A DNA stretch of 64,000 nucleotides, from NCBI RefSeq assembly GCF_001189535.1, contig NZ_CP012070.1, forward strand, positions 1,798,001-1,862,000, given 5' to 3'. Shown in pieces: positions 39,520 to 46,466 of this stretch. Every line of letters starts with the position of its first letter. The first letter of the stretch is position 1. The position numbers and the translations under genes are program-made. This stretch comes from Arsenicicoccus sp. oral taxon 190 (GTDB lineage Bacteria > Actinomycetota > Actinomycetes > Actinomycetales > Dermatophilaceae). The notes below the pieces were generated by a model. That model searched no databases. It was not told the DNA's origin and saw nothing but the letters and a program-made list of their open reading frames with translations.

Positions 39520-40173
39520 TCACGCCTCCGTCTCGGGCGCCGGCGCGGGTGCGGCCTTCTTCTTGCGAGCCTTCTTGGACCGGGCGTCGGCGTCCTCCTC
39601 GGCGGGGGCCGCGGGCACCATGCCGCGGTCCTCGAGCTCCTCCAGCAGGTCCCGCAGCTCGGAGCGCAGGTAGTCGCGGGTCGCCATGTCCCGCATGGCG
39701 ATCCGCAGGGCCGCGACCTCCCGGGTCAGGAACTCGGTGTCGGCGAGGTTGCGCTCGTCGCGGGCCCGGTCCTGCTCCAGCCCGACGCGGTCCCGGTCGT
39801 CCTGACGGTTCTGGGCGAGCAGGATGAGGGGGGCGGCATACGAGGCCTGCAGCGACATGATCAGGGTGAGCAGCGTGTAGTTGAGGCTGCGCGGGTCGAA
39901 CTGCGCGGACTCGGGCATGAAGGTGTTCCACGCCAGCCACACCGTCACGAAGACGGTCATGTAGATCAGGAACTGCGCGGTGCCCATCCAGCGCGCGAAG
40001 GCCTCGCTGGCGCGGCCGAACCGCTCGGGGTCGAAGACGGTCGGGCGCGACCAGCGCAGCCGCTGCTCCTGGGGCTGGTCGAGCCGGTTGCGGTCGGCCG
40101 CCCGAGGGGTCTTGCGGTCGACGCGCAGCTCGGCGCGGCGTTCTTCGCGGCGCTCCGCCGGACGCTCACTCAT
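39520..40173 (-). CDS. DUF1003 family membrane protein
   Basis: 217 residues. Two helices (QFLIYMTVFVTVWLAWNTF and LNYTLLTLIMSLQASYAAPL) then LILLAQNRQDDRDRVGLEQD are the DUF1003 core. A long charged coiled coil and a Lys/Ala/Pro tail follow. Function unknown. Its ATG overlaps the stop of the MgtE-N/CBS gene by 8 bases (ATGAGTGA), implying coupled translation and a shared role in magnesium or membrane homeostasis (inference). Confidence 0.9.
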   Translation of the reverse strand: MSERPAERREERRAELRVDRKTPRAADRNRLDQPQEQRLRWSRPTVFDPERFGRASEAFARWMGTAQFLIYMTVFVTVWLAWNTFMPESAQFDPRSLNYTLLTLIMSLQASYAAPLILLAQNRQDDRDRVGLEQDRARDERNLADTEFLTREVAALRIAMRDMATRDYLRSELRDLLEELEDRGMVPAAPAEEDADARSKKARKKKAAPAPAPETEA

Positions 40174-41440
40174 CGGTCACCTCGTGCCTCTCCTCGCGCC
40201 AGTCCTCGGGGAGGATGTGGTCGAGCACGTCGTCGACGGTGACGACCCCCAGCAGGTGGCCTTCCTCGTCGACGACCGGCGCCCCGGTCAGGTTGTAGTT
40301 GGCGAGCATGCGCGTCACCGAGCCCAGGCTGTCGGTGGGCTGCAGCGGCTCGAGCTCCTTGTCCAGGATCGAGCCCAGGGCGCTGTGCGGGGGCTCGCGC
40401 AGCAGCCGCTGGATGTGCACGATCCCGAGGTAGCGACCCGTGGGCGTCTCCAGCGGGGGCCGGCACACGCACACCAGCGAGGCCAGCGCCGGGGAGACCT
40501 CCTCGCGGCGGACCCACGCGAGGGCCTCGGCGATGGTCGCCTCCGGCCCCAGCACGATCGGCTCGGGGGTCATCAGACCACCGGCGGTGTTGTCGTCGTA
40601 GGCCATCAGCCGGCGCAGCGGCGCCGCCTCGTCCGGCTCCATGTGCTGCAGGTAGTGCTCCTGCGTCGCCTCCGGCAGCTCGGAGAGCAGGTCGGCGGCG
40701 TCGTCCGGCTCCATGAACTCCAGGACGTCGGCCGCGCGCTCGGTCTCCAGGTGGGTGAGGATCTCGATCTGGTCGTCGGCCGGGAGCTCCTCGATCACGT
40801 CGGCGAGCTTCTCGTCGTCCAGGGCGCTCGCGACCTCCACGCGGCGGCCCGGGGTCAGGTCGTGGATGACCTCGGCCAGGTCCGCGGGCTTGAGGTCGTC
40901 ATACGCCTCCAGCAGGCGCGCCGCGCTCTGCCCCTCCGTGCGCGTGGCCAGCCCGGTGGTGTCCAGGACGTCCACGAGGAGCGTCTCCCCGCGGCGACCG
41001 GTGAGGCGACGCAGCGTGCTCGCCCCCTGCCCGCGGCGGACGAAGACCTTGGTGACCGACCACTCGCGCGGTCGGTCCTGCTCGATGGCGACGTCCTCGA
41101 CGGTCGCGACGAAGTCCTCCTCGCCGCGCTGACGCACCGTGACCTCGCGGTCGAGCAGGTCCGCCAGCACCAGCGACTCCGTCGGCCGCTGCTCGAACCG
41201 GCGCATGTTGACCAGCCCGGTCGTGATGACCTGGCCGCCGTCGATGCTGGTCACCCGGGTGATCGGGACGAAGACGCGCCGTCGGCCCGGGACCTCCACC
41301 ACCAGGCCGAGGACGCGAGGCTTGCGGCGGGTCGCGGAGAAGCTGACGACGACGTCGCGGACACGCCCCACCTGATCGCCGAGCGGGTCGAAGACCGCGA
41401 TGCCGGCGAGGCGGGCGACGAAGACACGGCGCAGACTCAC
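40166..41440 (-). CDS. Soluble MgtE-N/CBS protein with PRC-barrel N-terminus
   Basis: 424 residues and no membrane helices. N-terminal PRC-barrel-like segments (DPLGDQVGRVRDVVVSF; GETLLVDVLDTTGL) precede an MgtE intracellular domain with repeated acidic helices (LDDEKLADVIEELPADDQIE, MEPDDAADLLSELPEATQEH) and a pair of CBS domains. The MgtE channel is absent, so this may be a magnesium or nucleotide sensor rather than a transporter. GTG start set by TAGGCT 7 bases upstream. Same neighbourhood as Rv1232c. Confidence 0.88.
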   Translation of the reverse strand: MSLRRVFVARLAGIAVFDPLGDQVGRVRDVVVSFSATRRKPRVLGLVVEVPGRRRVFVPITRVTSIDGGQVITTGLVNMRRFEQRPTESLVLADLLDREVTVRQRGEEDFVATVEDVAIEQDRPREWSVTKVFVRRGQGASTLRRLTGRRGETLLVDVLDTTGLATRTEGQSAARLLEAYDDLKPADLAEVIHDLTPGRRVEVASALDDEKLADVIEELPADDQIEILTHLETERAADVLEFMEPDDAADLLSELPEATQEHYLQHMEPDEAAPLRRLMAYDDNTAGGLMTPEPIVLGPEATIAEALAWVRREEVSPALASLVCVCRPPLETPTGRYLGIVHIQRLLREPPHSALGSILDKELEPLQPTDSLGSVTRMLANYNLTGAPVVDEEGHLLGVVTVDDVLDHILPEDWREERHEVTDE

Positions 41441-41447
41441 GCAGCGC

Positions 41448-41453
41448 AGCCTA
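41448..41453 (-). promoter_or_regulatory. -10 hexamer for leaderless MgtE-N/CBS mRNA
   Basis: TAGGCT on the minus strand, 7 bases before the GTG at 41440; supports GTG over longer in-frame starts. Confidence 0.5.
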
Positions 41454-41593
41454 CCGGCGTCGACCGGACGCCCTGACCGTGGTGGTCGCGGCGGTTGCGC
41501 AGGGTGACCACGGGTCGCCCGATCAGCCTGCAACCTTTGGTCTGGGCGCGTTCGTCGTGGGTGTACCAGTGTCACACCTCAGGGGGAATCATC

Positions 41594-42382
41594 ATGAGCA
41601 GCAACCTCATCGGTCGACGCGTCGCGCTCGCGTCTGCCTCCGCCGTCCTGCTCGGGGGCGTCGTGGTCGGGGGGACCACGGCCCAGGCCGCGCCGGCGAC
41701 CGCCGCGCCGCCGGCTGTCTCGAGCGCCTCGACCGCGGCGAGCATGTCGGGCGCGTCCCGCGCGGCCACGGCCTTCGCGGGCGACCTGCGACCGGGGTCC
41801 CGCGGCCAGCGGGTCACGGCCCTGCAGATCCGCCTCAACCAGCTCGGCTACAGCGTCGGCAGCCCCGTCGGGGTCTACGGAGCCCGCACCCGGCAGGCCG
41901 TCATGGCGGTGCAGAAGGTCGCCGGCCTGCCGCGCACCGGGGTCTACGACGCCCGGACCGCCCAGCGGGTCGCCGCCGGGGTCCGGCCCAAGGCGCGCAG
42001 CACCAAGGGTCACGTCATCGAGATCGACAAGGCCCGCCAGGTCCTGCTGGTCGTCGACAACGGCCGCGTCTCGCGGATCTACAACGTCAGCACCGGCAAC
42101 GGCCAGCGCTACTGGGACCACGGCTGGCACCGGGCCACGACCCCGTCCGGGTCCTTCCGCTTCTGGACGCAGTACCGCGGCGGCAACGGCTGGCAGCACG
42201 GTCGCCTCGGGTCGATGTACCGCCCCATGTACTTCAACGGCGGGATCGCCGTCCACGGCAGCAGGTACGACATCGGCGCGCGCCCGAGCAGCCACGGCTG
42301 CGTGCGGATCCACAACGCCAACATGGACGAGCTGCGAGGCACCCGCTCCATCGCCCTCGGCGGCAGCGTCCTCGTCTACTGA
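41594..42382 (+). CDS. Secreted L,D-transpeptidase with peptidoglycan-binding domain
   Basis: 262 residues. Signal peptide (RRVALASASAVLLGGVVVGG then AQAAPA), a low-complexity Ala/Ser linker, a PG_binding_1 domain (LRPGSRGQRVTALQIRLNQL, GVYGARTRQAVMAVQ) and a C-terminal YkuD domain with the catalytic set HGSRYDIG and SSHGCVRIHN (Cys nucleophile about residue 237). It crosslinks peptidoglycan or attaches proteins. AGGGGG upstream serves as the ribosome-binding site. Divergent from the MgtE-N gene and ends at a terminator. Confidence 0.92.
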   Translation: MSSNLIGRRVALASASAVLLGGVVVGGTTAQAAPATAAPPAVSSASTAASMSGASRAATAFAGDLRPGSRGQRVTALQIRLNQLGYSVGSPVGVYGARTRQAVMAVQKVAGLPRTGVYDARTAQRVAAGVRPKARSTKGHVIEIDKARQVLLVVDNGRVSRIYNVSTGNGQRYWDHGWHRATTPSGSFRFWTQYRGGNGWQHGRLGSMYRPMYFNGGIAVHGSRYDIGARPSSHGCVRIHNANMDELRGTRSIALGGSVLVY

Positions 42383-42410
42383 CGGGAGCTCCCGGGCTCG
42401 CCGAAAAAAG

Positions 42411-42456
42411 CCGGCCCGACGCCCCAACCCCGCACCGGGCTGGGGCGTCGGACCGG
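42411..42456 (+). terminator. Hairpin after the L,D-transpeptidase
   Basis: Arms 42411-42426 and 42441-42456 pair over 16 bp with one G-U-type mismatch. Confidence 0.8.
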
Positions 42457-42523
42457 ACGCGCAGACCTTGCGGGGGCTCGGTCAGCGCGTGGGCCGGCAC
42501 TTCCGACACCCCTCGGGCCGGCT

Positions 42524-42559
42524 GAAGGGCCGTCGGCATGGGGGTGCCGGCGGCCCTTC
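42524..42559 (-). terminator. Hairpin after the RIO kinase gene
   Basis: Arms 42524-42538 and 42545-42559 (15 bp, one G-U-type mismatch) lie 31 bases beyond the minus-strand stop at 42590. Confidence 0.8.
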
Positions 42560-42589
42560 GTTCATGTCGGCAGTCAGACGTGCCGGCGG

Positions 42590-43423
42590 TCAGAAGCGCG
42601 AGGTGGCCTCCGCGACCAGCTCGCCGACGAGCTCGCCCGCGTCCACCGCGAGACCGCGGCGGGCAAACCAGTCGGCCATGGTCGTCGCGTCCCGCTCCAG
42701 GATCGGAAAGCCGTGGGGGTTGCCGACCACGTCCACGATCTGCGGCCAGTCGATGAGCACGAGTCGCTCGTCGTGCAGCAGGACGTTGTAGGGGGACAGG
42801 TCGCCGTGCGTCCACCCCATCGCGGCCAGCCGCAGCAGCGCCGCGCGCAGCTGCTGCCACAGCTCCGCCAGCAGGTCCGGGGACGGGCGGGTCTGGACGA
42901 GGCGGGGTGCCGCGACGGGCGTCGGGTCCGGCATACCGATGAACTCCATGAGCATCTCGGTGCCGTCGAGGGAGACCGGGTAGGGGACCGGCAGCCCGGC
43001 CTCCCACAGGGTCCCGAGCGCCTGGAACTCGGCGCCCGCCCACAGGCCGGAGATGACCTCCTTGCCGAAGGCGGTCCGGCGGGCCATGGCCCGCATCTCG
43101 CGGGACTTGCGGACCCGGCGGCCCTCCAGGTAGCCGCTGTCGCGGTGGAAGAGGCGATGGTCTGAGCCGCGAAAACGTTTGGCCGCCAACGTGATCTGCC
43201 GGTCGGTGTCGGGGACCCAGCGGCGGACGACGTGGACGTCGGCCTCCTTGCCGGTCTTGAGGACCCCGAGGTCCTCGTCCACGGCGCCGAGCTCGGTGAT
43301 CACCCAGTCCGGGCGCGGCTCGGGGCCGTAGGTCGCGCCGTCCCAGGTGGACCAGCGCTCGCCCTCAGGTGGGGCGTCAGGGATGGTGTCGCGTGAGAAG
43401 TCCTGCGGTGCAGGCGAAGTCAT
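42590..43423 (-). CDS. RIO-type serine/threonine protein kinase
   Basis: 277 residues. VLKTGKEADVHVVRRW (glycine-poor flexible loop of RIO kinases), LAAKRFRG (ATP-binding Lys), THGDLSPYNVLL (catalytic Asp, Asn) and LVLIDWPQIVD (metal-binding Asp) define an intact RIO1-like kinase. The substrate in bacteria is unknown. Its start codon lies inside a 34-residue leader ORF with a consensus Shine-Dalgarno, so translation is probably coupled. No strong ribosome-binding site of its own is seen. Confidence 0.9.
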   Translation of the reverse strand: MTSPAPQDFSRDTIPDAPPEGERWSTWDGATYGPEPRPDWVITELGAVDEDLGVLKTGKEADVHVVRRWVPDTDRQITLAAKRFRGSDHRLFHRDSGYLEGRRVRKSREMRAMARRTAFGKEVISGLWAGAEFQALGTLWEAGLPVPYPVSLDGTEMLMEFIGMPDPTPVAAPRLVQTRPSPDLLAELWQQLRAALLRLAAMGWTHGDLSPYNVLLHDERLVLIDWPQIVDVVGNPHGFPILERDATTMADWFARRGLAVDAGELVGELVAEATSRF

Positions 43424-43481
43424 GGGTGGGCTCCAGGTGGGAGAAGAGGCAGGGGCGGTGCTGGCGCACGAGGACCGTCAT
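43377..43481 (-). CDS. Putative 34-residue leader peptide overlapping the RIO kinase start
   Basis: On the minus strand, AAGGAGGTGG (43486-43495) is followed 4 bases later by ATG and a 34-codon frame (MTVLVRQHRPCLFSHLEPTH ...TRHHP) that ends at 43377, 47 bases inside the RIO kinase gene in another frame. The Shine-Dalgarno is the best in the region while the kinase has none, which supports translation of this ORF. It is unlike any leader peptide I know; it is His/Cys/Arg-rich. Confidence 0.45.
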   Translation of the reverse strand: MTVLVRQHRPCLFSHLEPTHDFACTAGLLTRHHP

Positions 43482-43607
43482 GTCGCCACCTCCTTCGGGA
43501 GCGTTGTCGTGCTGGCCGTATGGCGCAGCGCCCGTCCACTCTCCTGGCCGCCGCCTCGCGCGCGCAACCCGTTTTCGCACCCACCAAACCCCCGCCACGA
43601 TCGGGGG

Positions 43608-43636
43608 TTGCGACAAAGACTGGGACGAGCTATGTG
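43608..43636 (+). promoter_or_regulatory. Candidate promoter for the GntR gene
   Basis: TTGCGA (43608-43613) and TATGTG (43631-43636) are spaced by exactly 17 bases. The downstream stretch 43631-43655 is unusually AT-rich and contains GTAGCACTAC, a possible inverted repeat for a YtrA-type GntR operator, which would fit autorepression. Confidence 0.4.
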
Positions 43637-43673
43637 TGTAGCACTACTAACTATGACAAAGGGGTGGTTGTCC

Positions 43674-43772
43674 ATGGACGGGAGCATTGGTGCTCCTGCT
43701 CGTCGTCGCGCAGCTCACCGACCGCGCCTGGATCGGAATGCCCGCCACGCCGGCCGTGAGGTGGCGCGATGA
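43674..43772 (+). CDS. Possible 32-residue ORF coupled to gntR
   Basis: ATG at 43674 preceded by an AGGGGTGG stretch; a basic 32-residue frame (MDGSIGAPARRRAAHRPRLD...) ends by overlapping the gntR start as ATGA. It may be a real small protein or only a leader that brings ribosomes to gntR. Composition is like the surrounding DNA, so evidence is weak. Confidence 0.25.
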   Translation: MDGSIGAPARRRAAHRPRLDRNARHAGREVAR

Positions 43773-44122
43773 TCCTCACCATCGACACGGGTGACCCCGC
43801 TGCGCCATACGAGCAGATCGTCGCTCAGGTGACCGACGCGATCGCTGCCGGCACCCTCGCGACCGGCGCCCGGCTGCCCACCGTCCGCCAGCTCGCCGGC
43901 GACCTCGGGCTCGCGGTCAACACGGTGGCCAAGGCCTACAAGCAGCTGGAGGCCGAGGGGCACGTGGCCACGCGCGGGCGCAACGGCACCGTCGTCCTCG
44001 AGCACGTCAGGGACGGCGCGGCCGACGAGACGCAGGCTGCTGCGACCCTGCTGGCGCGCACCGCTCAGCGGCACGGGCTGGATCTGGCCGAGGCGATCGG
44101 GGTGCTGCGCCGGGCCTGGTGA
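43769..44122 (+). CDS. GntR family regulator, YtrA-like
   Basis: 117 residues: N-terminal winged helix PYEQIVAQVTDAIAAGTLAT, RLPTVRQLAGDLGLAVNTVA, KAYKQLEAEGHVATRGRNGT; a short C-terminal helical tail of about 45 residues instead of a large ligand domain, the YtrA arrangement. Such repressors usually control an adjacent ABC exporter, but none is here. Regulation of the divergent RIO kinase/leader is possible because the two share a 280-bp gap. Confidence 0.88.
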   Translation: MILTIDTGDPAAPYEQIVAQVTDAIAAGTLATGARLPTVRQLAGDLGLAVNTVAKAYKQLEAEGHVATRGRNGTVVLEHVRDGAADETQAAATLLARTAQRHGLDLAEAIGVLRRAW

Positions 44123-44126
44123 GCAG

Positions 44127-44193
44127 ACCTACCGGCGGCGGCTCGATCAGCCTGGGGAAGGAAGGCCGGTCGATCCGCCTGCCCCCGGTAGGT
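44127..44193 (+). terminator. Imperfect long hairpin after gntR
   Basis: Outer arms ACCTACCGG (44127-44135) and CCGGTAGGT (44185-44193) pair perfectly; inner bases pair in part. Confidence 0.6.
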
Positions 44194-44291
44194 GGTGAGG
44201 GTCACGGCGGCTACGGCTGTCCGTGGCGACGGGCGTTCGTCATACTCCCTGGTAGTCACAGGTGAGCCACCAACGAAGCCGGAGAGACCCC

Positions 44292-45488
44292 ATGGGACGC
44301 ATCCAGACGACCGACGGACTGACCGAGGAGCAGGGTGAGCTGCTCGCGCTGGTGCGGGAGTTCGTGGACGAGCAGATCATCCCCGTCGCGACCGAGCTGG
44401 AGCACCGGGACGAGTACCCGACGCAGATCGTCGAGGGCATGAAGGAGATGGGGATCTTCGGGCTGATGATCCCCGAGGAGTACGGCGGCCTGGGGGAGTC
44501 GCTGCTGACCTACGCGCTGACCGTCGAGGAGATCGCGCGCGGCTGGATGAGCGTCAGCGGCATCATCAACACCCACTTCATCGTGGCCTACATGCTGCTG
44601 CAGCACGGCACCGAGGAGCAGAAGCAGAAGTACCTGCCCAAGATGGCGACCGGCGAGATCCGCGGCGCCTTCTCGATGAGCGAGCCCGGCTGCGGCTCGG
44701 ACGTCTCCGCCATCAAGAGCAAGGCCGTCCCCGGCGAGGGCGACGCCTGGACCATCAACGCCCAGAAGATGTGGCTGACCAACGGCGGCTCGTCCACCCT
44801 CGTCGCGGTACTCGTCAAGACGGACACCGGCGCCGACTCGGTCTACAAGAACATGACGACCTTCCTGGTCGAGAAGGAGCCTGGCTTCGGCGAGGTCGCG
44901 CCCGGCGTCACGGTCCCCGGCAAGATCGAGAAGATGGGCTACAAGGGCGTCGACACGACCGAGCTCGTCCTCGACGGCTACCAGACCACGACGGCGCAGA
45001 TTCTCGGCGGCGAGCCGGGCAAGGGTTTCTACCAGATGATGGACGGCGTCGAGGTCGGGCGCGTCAACGTCGCGGCGCGGGCGTGCGGCGTCGCGCAGCG
45101 CGCCTTCGAGCTCGGCATCGACTACGCCCAGCAGCGCGAGACCTTCGGCAAGAAGATCGTCGACCACCAGGCGATCCTCTTCCGCCTCGCCGACATGGCC
45201 ACCAAGTGCGAGGCCGCGCACCAGATGATGGTCAAGGCCGCCCGCCTCAAGGACAAGGGCGAGCGCAACGACCTCGAGGCCGGCATGGCCAAGTACCTCG
45301 CCGCGGAGTACTGCGCCGACGTCGTCGAGCAGTCCTTCCGCATCCATGGCGGCTACGGCTACTCCAAGGAGTACGAGATCGAGCGCCTCTACCGCGAGGC
45401 CCCCATGCTGCTCATCGGCGAGGGCACGGCGGAGATCCAGAAGATGATCATCGGCCGTCGCCTGCTCAAGGACTACGCCGCTCGCTGA
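44292..45488 (+). CDS. Acyl-CoA dehydrogenase
   Basis: 398 residues, FAD flavoprotein introducing a 2,3 double bond into an acyl-CoA. Domain order is normal: N-terminal helices (GLMIPEEYGGLGESLLTYAL), FAD region AFSMSEPGCGSDVSAIKSKA and WLTNGGSSTLVAVLVKTD, C-terminal helices with IHGGYGYSKEYEIERLYREA then LLIGEGTAEIQKMIIGR (Glu catalytic region). GGAGAG 6 bases before the ATG; the in-frame start at 44262 lacks a signal. Stands alone, so chain-length or branched substrate is unknown. Confidence 0.92.
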   Translation: MGRIQTTDGLTEEQGELLALVREFVDEQIIPVATELEHRDEYPTQIVEGMKEMGIFGLMIPEEYGGLGESLLTYALTVEEIARGWMSVSGIINTHFIVAYMLLQHGTEEQKQKYLPKMATGEIRGAFSMSEPGCGSDVSAIKSKAVPGEGDAWTINAQKMWLTNGGSSTLVAVLVKTDTGADSVYKNMTTFLVEKEPGFGEVAPGVTVPGKIEKMGYKGVDTTELVLDGYQTTTAQILGGEPGKGFYQMMDGVEVGRVNVAARACGVAQRAFELGIDYAQQRETFGKKIVDHQAILFRLADMATKCEAAHQMMVKAARLKDKGERNDLEAGMAKYLAAEYCADVVEQSFRIHGGYGYSKEYEIERLYREAPMLLIGEGTAEIQKMIIGRRLLKDYAAR

Positions 45489-45501
45489 CGCTCGCGCCCG
45501 G

Positions 45502-45513
45502 GGCCGTATGCCG
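45502..45513 (+). repeat. Dispersed intergenic 12-mer, exact
   Basis: GGCCGTATGCCG 13 bases after the acyl-CoA dehydrogenase stop; part of a 24-base exact repeat of 29437-29460. Confidence 0.75.
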
Positions 45514-45587
45514 CCCCGCCCGCGCGTCCTCGCGCTGCGTCCAGGCGATGCTCAGGCGGCACCCAGGGGTGCCGGGGCGAACGACGG

Positions 45588-45593
45588 CATAAT
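45588..45593 (+). promoter_or_regulatory. -10 hexamer for the YflT-like stress gene
   Basis: CATAAT ends 6 bases before the ATG at 45600; GGAGGC between them could also be a short Shine-Dalgarno. Confidence 0.4.
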
Positions 45594-45599
45594 GGAGGC

Positions 45600-46349
45600 A
45601 TGTCCCAGACCCCCATGAACCCTGCGTCCGGCCTGACGGCGGAGAGGCTCCAGCTGGAGTGGCCCGCCTCCGTCGGCGTCTTCGACCGCTACACCGACGC
45701 GCAGAAGGCCGTGGACCACCTCGCGGACCACTCCTTCCCGGTGCAGAACGTCATGATCGTCGGCACCGGCCTGCGCCAGGTCGAGCGCGTCACCGGGCGG
45801 CTGTCGCAGCAGAAGGTCGCCCTCGGCGGGCTGCTCTCCGGCATGTGGATGGGTCTGTTCGTGGGCCTCGTGTTCTCGATCTTCGACGGCCAGGGGATGC
45901 GCACGGTGGTCACCACGGTGCTCTTCGGTGCGCTCTTCGGCCTGGTCTGGGCGCTGATCGGCTACGCCCTGACCCGCGGCCGCCGGGACTTCACCTCGGT
46001 GTCTCAGGTCGTCGCGACCCGCTACGAGGTGCTCGTCGAGCACCAGCTGCAGGGCCAGGCCCGCGAGATGCTGCGCGCCGCCGGCCTGCTCGGGGCGCAG
46101 GCCACCCGTCCGGCGGGTGCGCCGACCGGTAGCCAGTCCACCCCGGTGGGGCAGCCGGCCCCGACGGGCAGACAGTCCACCCCGGCGGGGCAGCCGGCGC
46201 CGACGGGCCAGCCCTACGACCGGCCCGCGCCCGGCGGGGTCCCCACCGACGGGAGCCACGGCGACAGCGCCGGCCCCGGGCCGGTCAGCGGCCCGGGCCA
46301 GGCCGGTGGCGGCGCGACCCGCTCCGGCCAGGACGACCAGCGCCGCTGA
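45600..46349 (+). CDS. General stress protein (YflT/17M-like) membrane protein
   Basis: 249 residues. SVGVFDRYTDAQKAVDHLAD and FPVQNVMIVGTGLRQVERVT are the stress-protein domain; two helices follow (GGLLSGMWMGLFVGLVFSIF, TVVTTVLFGALFGLVWALIG). The C-terminal 70 residues are Pro/Gly/Gln-rich and include a tandem 13-residue repeat. Function is unknown beyond stress association in Bacillus relatives; membrane location is clear. Ends before a bidirectional terminator shared with pepP. Confidence 0.8.
   Translation: MSQTPMNPASGLTAERLQLEWPASVGVFDRYTDAQKAVDHLADHSFPVQNVMIVGTGLRQVERVTGRLSQQKVALGGLLSGMWMGLFVGLVFSIFDGQGMRTVVTTVLFGALFGLVWALIGYALTRGRRDFTSVSQVVATRYEVLVEHQLQGQAREMLRAAGLLGAQATRPAGAPTGSQSTPVGQPAPTGRQSTPAGQPAPTGQPYDRPAPGGVPTDGSHGDSAGPGPVSGPGQAGGGATRSGQDDQRR
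46122..46213 (+). repeat. 39-bp in-frame tandem repeat in the stress protein gene
   Basis: Units 46122-46160 and 46161-46199 plus a partial third encode PTGSQSTPVGQPA, PTGRQSTPAGQPA and PTGQP. Length variation between strains is likely and would keep the frame. Confidence 0.8.
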
Positions 46350-46370
46350 CACACGAGCCAGCAGAGGCCA

Positions 46371-46407
46371 CGGGCCCGCATCCCCCACGAGCGGGGGTGC
46401 GGGCCCG
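46371..46407. terminator. Bidirectional hairpin between stress gene and pepP
   Basis: Arms 46371-46385 and 46393-46407 pair over 15 bp with one G-U-type mismatch. Confidence 0.8.
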
Positions 46408-46466
46408 CGGCATACGTGCCGGTCGGTGGGCCGGCGGCGTCCCGACGACGCCGCGCCACCCCGGTG

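Noticed and set aside
43520..43759. 79-codon frame across the kinase/gntR gap
   Set aside because: No ribosome-binding site, low-complexity Ser/Arg/Pro sequence, and it crosses the AT-rich promoter island.
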